A stretch of DNA of 19,358 nt from Desulfobacterales bacterium (lineage in GTDB: Bacteria; Desulfobacterota; Desulfobacteria; Desulfobacterales; Desulfosalsimonadaceae): assembly GCA_029933295.1 (NCBI GenBank), contig JAOZOL010000010.1, forward strand, positions 1 to 19,358, read 5' to 3'. Both the position numbers and the translations under genes were made by a program. This document shows, in pieces, positions 8,563 through 16,319 of this stretch; within the stretch, counting starts at the first letter, position 1; every line of letters begins with the position of its first letter. Below the pieces are notes generated by a model, which was not told where the DNA came from, did no database searches, and worked only from the letters and a program-made list of their open reading frames with translations.

Positions 8563-8635
8563 CCGTCATTGCGGCGCAGGCCGCAATCCAGTCTTTTCGG
8601 GATGTTCTGGACCCCGGCCTACGCCGGGGTGACGG
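8563..8635. repeat. Cloverleaf-forming intergenic repeat (dispersed-repeat type)
   Basis: A 73-bp nested inverted repeat. The outer stem is CCGTCA (8563-8568) with TGACGG (8630-8635). Arm 1 is TGCGGC/GCCGCA (8570-8575, 8580-8585) with a 4-base loop. The middle stem is TCCAG/CTGGA (8587-8591, 8607-8611) with a 15-base loop. Arm 2 is ACCCCGGC/GCCGGGGT (8611-8618, 8623-8630) with a 4-base loop. The two arms differ in sequence but each pairs perfectly, a sign of selection for structure. It resembles the widespread class of elements with GTCATT...ATCCAG ends. It has no T-tract, so it is not a standard terminator. Other copies cannot be seen here. Confidence 0.7.
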
Positions 8636-8658
8636 ATCTGGAACTTGTAACGACGCCA

Positions 8659-10344
8659 TCAAAATTGATAAAAAAAGCCGAACTTAAAAGTCCAACCCCC
8701 GATATCCGTTTTATTGTCCCCGAATCGATCAATTTGAGAATAACTGCCCTCAAGTATAACGCCTGTTCCCTCATAGTCTTTATCTGTATTGTAAAGCTTG
8801 ACCCCGGCCTTTCCATGATATCCCCCCACCCATTCTTCAATTTCAGGATACATGATTTCATTGCCCGTCTCCTCCTGACAATACCAGTAATCCGGGCCTG
8901 CGCCGATATAACCGACGACATAGGGCATAATTTCAATGTTGAATTTTAATGATGCGGAAACAGGAACAATCGTGATATCGGAATCAATCCCGGTCTTTTT
9001 GCCTGACTCGGTTAACAGATTGCCATTTTCTTTTAAAAACCCGGATTCAATATCAATGGAAACGTATTTAAAAATAATCCGCTCATAAAAGGCAAAAACC
9101 GGGAACGTATCTTCTCCGTAAAAATCTTCAAAATCAGATTCTGCAGGAATATAATACCCAACAGACACGCCCACCATATTCTTGCCTGGAATGTCAAATT
9201 CTTCTGCATTGGATGTTTGCGCAAATACAAAAATGCTGATGAATATCACCAGCACAATTTTAATTTTTTTTAAAACACCGGACGAAACATTAAAAAGCAG
9301 TGCCAGCCCGCCCGACAAAAAAATCCAGACCCAAAAAAATAAAATATTCATTTCATCGGTTGTGCCTATAAAACACCCCCCGTCAAAATCATCGGACTGA
9401 TCAATGAATTGATCAATACCCTCAACATCCACAGAAATTTCTGATGTTAAGGGACTTTCATTTCCGCCGGCATCATATGAGGATGCGGCAAAATACCAGG
9501 TTGTGTCATCCGGCAGATCATTTAAAGTAAAAGATAAACTCTTGCCAATGTCTTCCTGCTTGTCTAAATTCCCGGATACCGTACCATAATAGAAAATGTT
9601 ACCGCTATAATCCGCCATCTGTGAATTACCGTTGATGATATTGACGGTAATTTCATCATTATCGGTTAATGCTCCTGAAATCCCGGCCGGAGTATTTGGC
9701 GGCAAAACATCTTCTAAAGTATCAACAATTAATTCATCAGCATTATCCGATTCATTGCCGGATGTATCGACCGCAGATATCGTGAAATAATAACGTTTAG
9801 CATTCGTAAGCCCTGAAATGACAAATGAACTTGCGTCTGCATCAGCTTCAAGCACGGAATTATAATTCCCGGGTGTGGTGCCGTAGCTTATATTGTAATG
9901 CCCCAGATCGGATTCTGAATTCTGATTCCACTTAAGCGGGACAGAGCTTTCGGTGATGCCATTAATGTCGGTGACACCCAAGCCCCCTGGGATAGCCGGG
10001 GCATCCGTATCAGAGGATGTAATAACAGATTGCGTGTCTGACTTATCGCTTTCCGTTGAACCGTCCACAGAAGACACGGCAACATAATAGGTTGTTCCGG
10101 AATCCAGCCCGGTGATCGTGTACTCCGTCTCCGAGTCATCGACTCTCGCACTGGTGTTTAAATTTTCCGATGCCGTTCCCCAGTAAACGATATACTCATC
10201 TGCATCATTATCCCCTGTCCAGTCCACCAAAATTGTATCCAGGGAAGCCGAAAGAGTTACATTGGTCGGGACATCTGACGCAGCTATGCAAAAAGGGGGG
10301 ATCATTAAAATCGCTATAACAAAATACATCACACGAAATTTCAT
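8659..10344 (-). CDS. Secreted Fn3-repeat protein fused to an outer-membrane beta-barrel
   Basis: 561 residues, function unknown. Signal peptide 1 to about 22 (FVIAILMIPPFCIAAS). Three fibronectin type III domains follow (about 24-108, 115-210, 217-308), with repeated YYVAVSSVD / YYFTISAVD / WYFAASSYD strands. Then come a GGCFIGTTD motif (322-330), a hydrophobic helix (333-352), a short basic loop (KKIK, 359-362), and a second hydrophobic stretch ending TSNA (363-380) that looks like a complete second signal peptide. Residues 381-561 alternate like an outer-membrane barrel and end in ...GFFYQF, with the terminal phenylalanine typical of barrel proteins. It therefore looks like two exported proteins in one frame. 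There is a GGAG ribosome-binding site eight bases before the ATG. The cloverleaf repeat lies just downstream. The fusion is seen directly; whether it is cleaved is inference. Confidence 0.8.
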   Translation of the reverse strand: MKFRVMYFVIAILMIPPFCIAASDVPTNVTLSASLDTILVDWTGDNDADEYIVYWGTASENLNTSARVDDSETEYTITGLDSGTTYYVAVSSVDGSTESDKSDTQSVITSSDTDAPAIPGGLGVTDINGITESSVPLKWNQNSESDLGHYNISYGTTPGNYNSVLEADADASSFVISGLTNAKRYYFTISAVDTSGNESDNADELIVDTLEDVLPPNTPAGISGALTDNDEITVNIINGNSQMADYSGNIFYYGTVSGNLDKQEDIGKSLSFTLNDLPDDTTWYFAASSYDAGGNESPLTSEISVDVEGIDQFIDQSDDFDGGCFIGTTDEMNILFFWVWIFLSGGLALLFNVSSGVLKKIKIVLVIFISIFVFAQTSNAEEFDIPGKNMVGVSVGYYIPAESDFEDFYGEDTFPVFAFYERIIFKYVSIDIESGFLKENGNLLTESGKKTGIDSDITIVPVSASLKFNIEIMPYVVGYIGAGPDYWYCQEETGNEIMYPEIEEWVGGYHGKAGVKLYNTDKDYEGTGVILEGSYSQIDRFGDNKTDIGGWTFKFGFFYQF

Positions 10345-10358
10345 AGTTAGGGCTCCAT

Positions 10359-10376
10359 GTTAACAGGTTAACTGTT
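10359..10376. promoter_or_regulatory. Inverted repeat in the leader of the Fn3/barrel gene
   Basis: The plus strand carries GTTAAC-AG-GTTAAC (10359-10372), two copies of a palindromic hexamer, which also forms AACAG/CTGTT (10362-10366, 10372-10376) around a 5-base loop. It lies 15-32 bases upstream of the ATG, overlapping the likely leader, so it could be an operator or a small mRNA hairpin. No factor can be named. Confidence 0.3.
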
Positions 10377-10471
10377 ATCTCACATTATCAAAAAACAAAA
10401 AATATCAGGATTAATCAATTTTCATGCAAAATTCAGGTTCTATATTCCGGTCCACACGTTTGTTAGCCGGA

Positions 10472-11224
10472 TCATTCATAAAATTGATCCCATGCGCTGC
10501 CACCCGGGTCATCGGTCATAATTCCGTCAACATCTAAATCAAGTGCATGTTGAATTGCTTCAATGGTATTGCATGAATATGTCATTATTTTTTTTCCGTA
10601 ATGATGGCTGTTTTCAACAAACCGGCGGGTCAGTCTTTCATACTCCAGACAATATCCGTAAAGTATCCCGGTATCAACATTTAAAGTATCATCCTTTATT
10701 GATGCAGTCTCCAAATTCAACACATAATTTAATTCCGGGTCATTAAAATAAGCTGTTTTAATAATTTCAGGATCAAAGGAGAGAATAAACATATTGTTAA
10801 TTTTCTCCCTTGGGATCATATCCCTGATATATTCCGTTACAAGAGCGGCAAGCCGGGAATAAAGGTGTTGATACTTTTTATCAGGCGCTGCTTTGATTTC
10901 AATAAACAACCGGGTTTTTTCCCCATATGTTATTAGCACCTCTTCAAGCGTGAGTATCTTTGCGCCGGCAAAATCTTTCGAAAACCATTTGCCCCAGTCA
11001 TAACCGGATAGTTTATCAAACGTAAAATCCGGAATCGAATTTTGGTGTCCGTTTATTTTAGAAAGGGATTGGTCATGGTAAATTACAGGAATCCCGTCCC
11101 CGGTGATCTGCACATCAAACTCAATCCCGTCAACACGATAAGAGATTGCTTTATTAAAAGCGGATCGCGTATTTTCCGGCGCTTCCGCCATGGCACCACG
11201 ATGTGCAATTTTTAAAGGCTCCAA
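10472..11224 (-). CDS. Glycerophosphodiester phosphodiesterase
   Basis: Hydrolyses glycerophosphodiesters to glycerol 3-phosphate and an alcohol, in phospholipid turnover. 250 residues, typical of the short cytoplasmic form; no signal peptide is seen. The TIM-barrel GDPD motifs are in place: HRG (8-10) and PENT (16-19), then EFDVQ with E35 and D37, and HD at 50-51. A further metal-site acid is in FIEIKAAP, and the C-terminal VDGIMTDDP closes the barrel. The start is a TTG (11222-11224) preceded by AGGTGA five bases upstream; no in-frame ATG further upstream fits better. It lies 39 nt after the 73-aa gene and 127 nt before the Fn3/barrel gene. Whether it acts on diesters from this cell's own lipids cannot be told. 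Confidence 0.95.
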   Translation of the reverse strand: MEPLKIAHRGAMAEAPENTRSAFNKAISYRVDGIEFDVQITGDGIPVIYHDQSLSKINGHQNSIPDFTFDKLSGYDWGKWFSKDFAGAKILTLEEVLITYGEKTRLFIEIKAAPDKKYQHLYSRLAALVTEYIRDMIPREKINNMFILSFDPEIIKTAYFNDPELNYVLNLETASIKDDTLNVDTGILYGYCLEYERLTRRFVENSHHYGKKIMTYSCNTIEAIQHALDLDVDGIMTDDPGGSAWDQFYE

Positions 11225-11263
11225 ATATTCACCTTTAAATTTAGGGTTTGTCCTTATTATTGA

Positions 11264-11485
11264 TTAACGGGTATAATTATCAAGATTTTTAATGTATTCG
11301 ACAAAGCCGTTATTTTCAAGAAAATCTGAAATCAATTCATTGACTTTTTCAGCCGTATCAATCCGGTATATCCCTTTTTCATCAGCACCGGATATTTTTT
11401 TTGCATTTGCAACAATGATCTGCAAAGAGTCGGCTGCGATGTCTATTCTGGCATTTATCGTTATCATTTCCCCTGATTGAGACAT
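11264..11485 (-). CDS. Small hypothetical protein (73 aa)
   Basis: I do not recognise a named family. With the ATG at 11485 it has 73 residues, starting MSQSGEMITINARIDIAADS. The sequence alternates a short strand, a helix (SLQIIVANAKKI), a glycine-containing turn (ADEKGIYRID) and a C-terminal acidic helix (EKVNELISDFLENNGFVEYI). It has no cysteines, signal peptide or membrane segment, so it is probably a small soluble alpha/beta protein. The upstream ATG at 11503 has AAGGG touching it, whereas the same AAGGG is eight bases from the ATG at 11485, so the shorter start is preferred. It follows the large Hsp70 gene after 110 nt and precedes the GDPD gene by 39 nt. Codon usage and composition look like the neighbours. 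Confidence 0.7.
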   Translation of the reverse strand: MSQSGEMITINARIDIAADSLQIIVANAKKISGADEKGIYRIDTAEKVNELISDFLENNGFVEYIKNLDNYTR

Positions 11486-11595
11486 TTTTTCATCCCTTTT
11501 CAAATAAATCGAAAATTGAAATTTGTATTTATTTCTATACTATTCTTTTGATTTTAACAAGAGATGGGAGAGAAAAAATTTAATCAAAAAATTTC

Positions 11596-14367
11596 CTATT
11601 CATGCAGCACAATACCCGACGGCAGGGATTCACCAAAAACCGCACTTTCATCATGGGATGACATGGGTTTTATTTCTGTAACAATTTCTGATTCTTCTAT
11701 CAATTGATGCTTTTTAAGCCATCCACGCACTTGCTCTAAATGTTCAGGCGCAAGATCTCTCATGCGATCCCCGGTTTTTCTTGCCATCTGAGAAATTGCA
11801 GCCCCAACCATTTTTGCGCTGCCCAATTCACCATCCATTAACATTAAAATCCAGTGTTTGATTTCATCCGGCGGAACCACGCGATCCACAGGGCCGTAAA
11901 GCAATTCACGAGCGCCAATTCTTGAGATTGCCCACAATAACTGCGGTTTTACCTTTTTGGGATTAAGCTCTTTGAGCAGAACCCGGCCAAACTCTATCTT
12001 ATCTCTAACGGTCAGACGTTCCATGTTGGCAACCGCCATCCAGAGCTCAATACGCTCCTGAGCGGAAATTTTGACTTTAGTGCCTTTTCTGGACATGATA
12101 ATTGGTCGAATGTCCTGAATAAACTGCCGCTGCTTTCCCGATGCCATGCCCCCGGCAACCCGGCGCCACAACACCCACCACTCATTTTTGACCTGAGCAT
12201 TTTTTTTAAAACAAATTCCGTGTTTATAAATCCTCCATAATATTTTTATACGCTGCTCATCCAGTCCATCGCCAAAACCAGGTCGCAGACAATAACCGGT
12301 TAAATTCAGCCAGCGAATTTCGTGCGCGGCTGAATATTGCCGGGCGTTAATCCGGTCAAGAAGTTCATCCCCCATTCTCCGAATCAAACCAAGGGGCCAT
12401 TTCTCTTTTTGGCGATGAACTGTTTTTGCGATCGTTTTTGTAAGTTTTGCCAAAACACCGGAATCAGAATTTTTAGAAAATGCAGTTTGAATATCAGACA
12501 CTGCCGCATTTACAATGGATGATTCAAAAACTTCCGTATCAGCTACATCAGGCGTACCGGCTGCGTCCCGGAGTTGAAATTGAAGTCTCCAGCGATGAGG
12601 GCTTGAAAGAGATCGGCACCATAGGGCGAGAACACCCAGTTCTGTAAATTCAGCTTCAATTTGTACGGGAAGTTCGGTCTTAACACCTTTCTGACCGAAC
12701 TGAATCACCGTCTGGATCGGCGGCAGAAAGGATAATGTATCATCTATGGGAATCATATCGCCCGTTTTATCCCCGGAACGAAAGGTGGAGCTGTATAAAT
12801 CAAAACTGACCGGCTGGTTGGCCAATACGACAAATTTTTGATCGGACAATTGAATCCGGGTTCCTTCATCAAGCCCTCTTTCAACAAGACAAATGGCAGA
12901 TTTTCGATTTTTTGCCGCGCCGTTTTTTCTGGAAAACCCAAGATAATAGGAACGGGCACTGCCGCTGCCCACCCGGACGCCTTTTCCGAGTTTGACCAAT
13001 CCATAATAGGCAGCGCCCAATGCCACCGAAAGATCAGGATCAGGATTTTCAAGAATTTCAGGACTTCGGGAATCTTCATTACCAAACCAATGCCGGATCG
13101 ATTCCTGAATGCGCTGCTGAACCACATCAGCCTTTAAGGAACCTCCGTTAAACAAGACCAGATCCGGGAACGGACTTTTATCCAAGAATGTGAATACGTC
13201 TTCTTTATGTTTTTCCAAAAACAAACCAATATGCCTTGTAATCGCCGGTTCCGCTTCATAGGGCAGGCCGAATTCTGATATTCCTTTACGAGTACACGAA
13301 CCGGCAACTGAATCATCTTTGTTAATAACAGGAAAAAAACCTTCCAGAACAATTTTTTCAAGATCAGAACGGTCAAGTGTAGCGGTGAGGGTGCCGCCGA
13401 TCAGGCTGCTGCCCTCCCCCACCATCGTTATTGTTTCATTTTCTTTATCTTTGTTTAATATAGTCTCTTTTGCCTGCCGGCATAGATGGCAGAGCGTTTT
13501 CCATCGGTCTGTGGTTAATCGGGTTGTGCCTTGAAATTTCTTTTCAATATGCCTTGCTATCGCAAGATCGATATTATCCCCCCCCAGTATCAGATGATCT
13601 CCAACGGCAATCCGTTCAAATCTCGGCGTGCCTTCGGTTTCACGCAGCGTAATCAATGTAAAATCCGTAGTCCCGCCACCCACATCACAAATCATCACCA
13701 GTTCACCCGGCTTAATAAAATCCTGCCAGTTTTTTTCATGAATAATCATCCAGCTGTAAAACGCGGCAAGGGGTTCCTCCAGTAATGTCACATTAGCCAG
13801 CCCTGCCAGCGATGCGGCTTCAATCGTCAAATCACGCGCCACTTCATCAAATGATGCGGGAACGGTAAGAATGATCATCTGATTTTCGAGATACAGTTCA
13901 TCCTCATCCCCTTTCGTGCTGTTCCATGCCAGGCGGATATGTTTCAGATATGATGCAGTTGCCTGAACCGGAGACATCTTTGAGACTTCATCCCCAGACC
14001 CCCATGGCAAAATTTTTGACCGTCGATCTGCATTTTTATGGCATAACCAGCTCTTTGCGGAAGAGACCAGACGGCTGGGAATCTTTGCGCCGTGATCCCT
14101 GGCAAATGTTCCCACAAAATTGAGTTCATCAGAACGCCATGGGAGTCTTATCGAATCTTCTGCAAGATCATATTTACCGGGGATATAACAAAAAGAGGGG
14201 AGTGTCGGCAGCGGCGTTAATTCACCGGGGCCTGTAAGCTGGGGCACCTTGAATAATTTAATGCGTGTTTTGTTAGACCTTTCCACATTTAAATCCACAT
14301 AGGAAACCGCAGAATTTGTGGTCCCAAGATCGATACCGATGATAAATTTTATATCTTCAACGTCCAA
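11596..14367 (-). CDS. Divergent Hsp70-family protein with DUF3731-type C-terminal extension
   Basis: A DnaK-related ATPase of about 923 residues. The nucleotide-binding domain shows phosphate-1 GIDLGTTNSAV (11-21), an SSAKSWLC segment (102-109) in the region where DnaK has its catalytic lysine, the LLEEP-AAF connecting motif (195-203), phosphate-2 CDVGGGTTDFTL (227-238), GGDN (262-265) and the adenosine motif LFNGGSLKAD (405-414). No canonical substrate-binding domain or DVLLLD linker follows. Instead there is a beta-rich segment ending FTELGVLALWCRSL...WRLQFQLRD (574-601), then a helical basic extension (about 640-890; LWRIYKHGICFKKNAQVKNEWWVLWRRVAGG) that I recognise as DUF3731-like. The start is a TTG one base after the upstream Hsp70 stop, with AGGTG close upstream; an ATG at 14388 is the alternative. 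Probably a partner of the preceding paralogue. Confidence 0.9.
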   Translation of the reverse strand: MDVEDIKFIIGIDLGTTNSAVSYVDLNVERSNKTRIKLFKVPQLTGPGELTPLPTLPSFCYIPGKYDLAEDSIRLPWRSDELNFVGTFARDHGAKIPSRLVSSAKSWLCHKNADRRSKILPWGSGDEVSKMSPVQATASYLKHIRLAWNSTKGDEDELYLENQMIILTVPASFDEVARDLTIEAASLAGLANVTLLEEPLAAFYSWMIIHEKNWQDFIKPGELVMICDVGGGTTDFTLITLRETEGTPRFERIAVGDHLILGGDNIDLAIARHIEKKFQGTTRLTTDRWKTLCHLCRQAKETILNKDKENETITMVGEGSSLIGGTLTATLDRSDLEKIVLEGFFPVINKDDSVAGSCTRKGISEFGLPYEAEPAITRHIGLFLEKHKEDVFTFLDKSPFPDLVLFNGGSLKADVVQQRIQESIRHWFGNEDSRSPEILENPDPDLSVALGAAYYGLVKLGKGVRVGSGSARSYYLGFSRKNGAAKNRKSAICLVERGLDEGTRIQLSDQKFVVLANQPVSFDLYSSTFRSGDKTGDMIPIDDTLSFLPPIQTVIQFGQKGVKTELPVQIEAEFTELGVLALWCRSLSSPHRWRLQFQLRDAAGTPDVADTEVFESSIVNAAVSDIQTAFSKNSDSGVLAKLTKTIAKTVHRQKEKWPLGLIRRMGDELLDRINARQYSAAHEIRWLNLTGYCLRPGFGDGLDEQRIKILWRIYKHGICFKKNAQVKNEWWVLWRRVAGGMASGKQRQFIQDIRPIIMSRKGTKVKISAQERIELWMAVANMERLTVRDKIEFGRVLLKELNPKKVKPQLLWAISRIGARELLYGPVDRVVPPDEIKHWILMLMDGELGSAKMVGAAISQMARKTGDRMRDLAPEHLEQVRGWLKKHQLIEESEIVTEIKPMSSHDESAVFGESLPSGIVLHE

Positions 14368-14368
14368 T

Positions 14369-16171
14369 TTACACCTGCTCCCGAACATTAAATTCAAGCT
14401 TCCATTTTTGCGCATCGTCGACAGACACACACCATAGCTCCAGGGTTCCAACTTCGGTTACATTAATTTCAATGGTTACCCGAATCACTTTACCATATTC
14501 CCCGTCCAGCGTTGTTTCGATGGTAGCAATCTCTTCGATTTCATCCTGCCAGTCTTCAATAATTTCTCCGGTTACATCCTGCTTTCGCACTAAAGAGGCA
14601 AGAAAATCAAACCGGACCGGCTCACCGATGACCAGAACAAATTCCTGATTGGTCAAATTAATACGGCTTCCCTCTTCCATGCCGAAAGAAGCAACACAAA
14701 GTGCTTTAACAGGAAGCGGCATCCCCGGCACAGCAGGCATTGATGCGGCAATGCCGATATAATAAGACTTACCCAGACCGCCGTGAATACGAACGCCCCT
14801 GCCCCGGCGGGCCAGCCCGTAATAGGCTGCACCCTTTGCAACCGCATAATCAAAATCATGCACATGAATTTCCCTGACCGGCGACGGGTCATCACGGTTA
14901 TCCCATGAGTCTATGGTCTTTGTAATTTGCTCGCGAACCGACCCGGATTTCATGACCCCCCCATTGAAAAAAACAACTGTCGGCAGTATAATATCATTAT
15001 CTTCCTTTTTTTGCTGGGTCAAAAATCCGGCCAGATGCCGCGTCACGGCAGGGTCTGATTCATATGACAACCCGGTTTCCTGCAGCCCGATTTTGGAAGA
15101 CTTTTCCGGCATTGATATTGACTCGCATTTGGGGAAAAACCCATCTAATAAAATCTTTTCAATTTGACTCCGGGAAACGGAAGACTTAATTGTTGAACTG
15201 ATCAGGCCGGACCCTCTTCCTAAAACCGTTACAGGATATTCATCCATTCCGGGCGTTGACAGAATTTTTTCTTTGGCATTTCGACAACTATATACAAGGC
15301 TTCGCATCTGCCAGGAATCAATTCGGGTGCCGGACTCAGACATTTTTTGAGAAACTGCATAGGCCAGAGCCAGATCCATATTATCGCCGCCCACCAGCAA
15401 ATGATTACCAACGGCAATACGTTCCAGCGCAAGATCGCCGTCATCTTCACTCACTTGAATCAGCGTAAAATCACTGGTCCCGCCGCCGATATCACATACC
15501 AGCACCAGATCGCCCTTTTTCACCTGCTTTCGCCACTGGTCTCCTGACGATTCGATCCATGAATAAAAAGCCGCCTGGGGCTCTTCAAGAAGTGTCACAT
15601 TGACAATACCCGCCGATTCCGCTGCTTTTATTGTAAGATCCCTTGCAACGGCATCAAAGGACGCCGGAACCGTTAAAAAAACGTCCTGATTTTCAATCTT
15701 CAACCGGTCATCCTCAGAAGCCATGGTATCATTCCAGGCATTCCGAATATGGCGTAAAATTTCAGATGATGCTTCAACCGGAGATATTTTTGAAATATCA
15801 TTTGGAGCATCCCAGGGTAAAACCGGCTGATTTCCGTCAATCATCACATTGCACAACCATGATTTGCTCGAAGATATAAGTCTTTGAGGAAGCTCCGCCC
15901 CGCGTTCCCTGGCATATTCACCGACAATAAGATTATTTTCATTATCCCATGGAAGCACAAACCCGTTATCCGGAATTTCGTGAACCGGGGGAAAATATAT
16001 AAATGACGGAAGAATGTTTTGCTTTTCAACAACACCTTCATTAATAATCTGGGGAATATCAAGCAAACGGATTTCCGGAAGCCGGGTATCAGAGACCGAT
16101 GCATCGACAAAAGCGACAACGCTGTTTGTGGTTCCCAAATCAATTCCGATAATATAATCAGGCTCAGACAT
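14369..16171 (-). CDS. Divergent Hsp70-family protein (600 aa)
   Basis: Paralogue of the next gene, without its C-terminal extension. Nucleotide-binding motifs: GIDLGTTNSVV (9-19), SSKSWLC (101-107), LLEEPQAAF (194-202), CDIGGGTSDFTL (226-237), GGDNMDLA (261-268) and FFNGGVMKSG (401-410). About 110 residues at the C-terminus form a beta-type segment ending EVGTLELWCVSVDDAQKWKLEFNVREQV, matching the internal ELGVLALWC...WRLQFQLRD of the larger protein. There is no classical peptide-binding domain with lid, and no EEVD-like tail. The ATG at 16171 has AGGAG seven bases upstream and is chosen over an ATG 24 bases earlier that lacks one. The stop is one base from the next gene's TTG, so translation is coupled. 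No dnaJ or grpE lies nearby. Role unknown; probably forms a chaperone-like pair with its neighbour. Confidence 0.92.
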   Translation of the reverse strand: MSEPDYIIGIDLGTTNSVVAFVDASVSDTRLPEIRLLDIPQIINEGVVEKQNILPSFIYFPPVHEIPDNGFVLPWDNENNLIVGEYARERGAELPQRLISSSKSWLCNVMIDGNQPVLPWDAPNDISKISPVEASSEILRHIRNAWNDTMASEDDRLKIENQDVFLTVPASFDAVARDLTIKAAESAGIVNVTLLEEPQAAFYSWIESSGDQWRKQVKKGDLVLVCDIGGGTSDFTLIQVSEDDGDLALERIAVGNHLLVGGDNMDLALAYAVSQKMSESGTRIDSWQMRSLVYSCRNAKEKILSTPGMDEYPVTVLGRGSGLISSTIKSSVSRSQIEKILLDGFFPKCESISMPEKSSKIGLQETGLSYESDPAVTRHLAGFLTQQKKEDNDIILPTVVFFNGGVMKSGSVREQITKTIDSWDNRDDPSPVREIHVHDFDYAVAKGAAYYGLARRGRGVRIHGGLGKSYYIGIAASMPAVPGMPLPVKALCVASFGMEEGSRINLTNQEFVLVIGEPVRFDFLASLVRKQDVTGEIIEDWQDEIEEIATIETTLDGEYGKVIRVTIEINVTEVGTLELWCVSVDDAQKWKLEFNVREQV

Positions 16172-16319
16172 GTAAAATCTCCTGTATCGCTGCAATGATT
16201 AATTAGTCTCTGACCAAAAAATCCATTTATTGATAGGTCGGGTTGAGCCCCTGAGGTCAGGCGTACTCCATGTACTTCAAAGGCCCTTCAACAAAACAGA
16301 TGCGGTGCCCTGTGAACGC
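16172..16319 (-). other. 148-nt spacer between DUF2760 and Hsp70 genes with GC-rich, structured segment
   Basis: The segment 16240-16319 is richer in G+C than the surrounding intergenic DNA. It carries small inverted repeats: GTAC-x5-GTAC (16263-16266, 16272-16275) and CCTGA-GG-TCAGG (16250-16261). On the minus strand it stays open in the DUF2760 frame for 20 codons past the stop, ending in TGA at 16257-16259. There is no T-tract. It may be a dispersed repeat or a leader controlling the Hsp70 genes. The Hsp70 ribosome-binding site lies at its downstream end. Confidence 0.35.

Noticed and set aside
8563..8635. Reading the hairpins as a rho-independent terminator for the Fn3/barrel gene
   Set aside because: Stems are strong, but no run of T follows on either strand, and multi-stem pairing fits a repeat better.
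8619..8936. Minus-strand open frame across the cloverleaf repeat and the end of the Fn3/barrel gene
   Set aside because: Out of frame with the barrel coding sequence, and its tail is simply translated repeat DNA.
8375..8949. Plus-strand open frames over the cloverleaf repeat
   Set aside because: They read through repeat DNA and antisense to two good genes; residues such as RPTPG and AYAGVTD come from the hairpin arms.
9264..9271. Programmed frameshift at the A8 run splitting the Fn3 and barrel parts
   Set aside because: The frame is continuous as given and no ribosome-binding site or ATG restarts the barrel; kept only as a possibility to check by resequencing.
11534..11560. Possible promoter (TTGTTA, TATAGA) for the 73-aa gene
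   Set aside because: The spacer is only 15 bp and both boxes are imperfect in an AT-rich stretch, so chance is likely.
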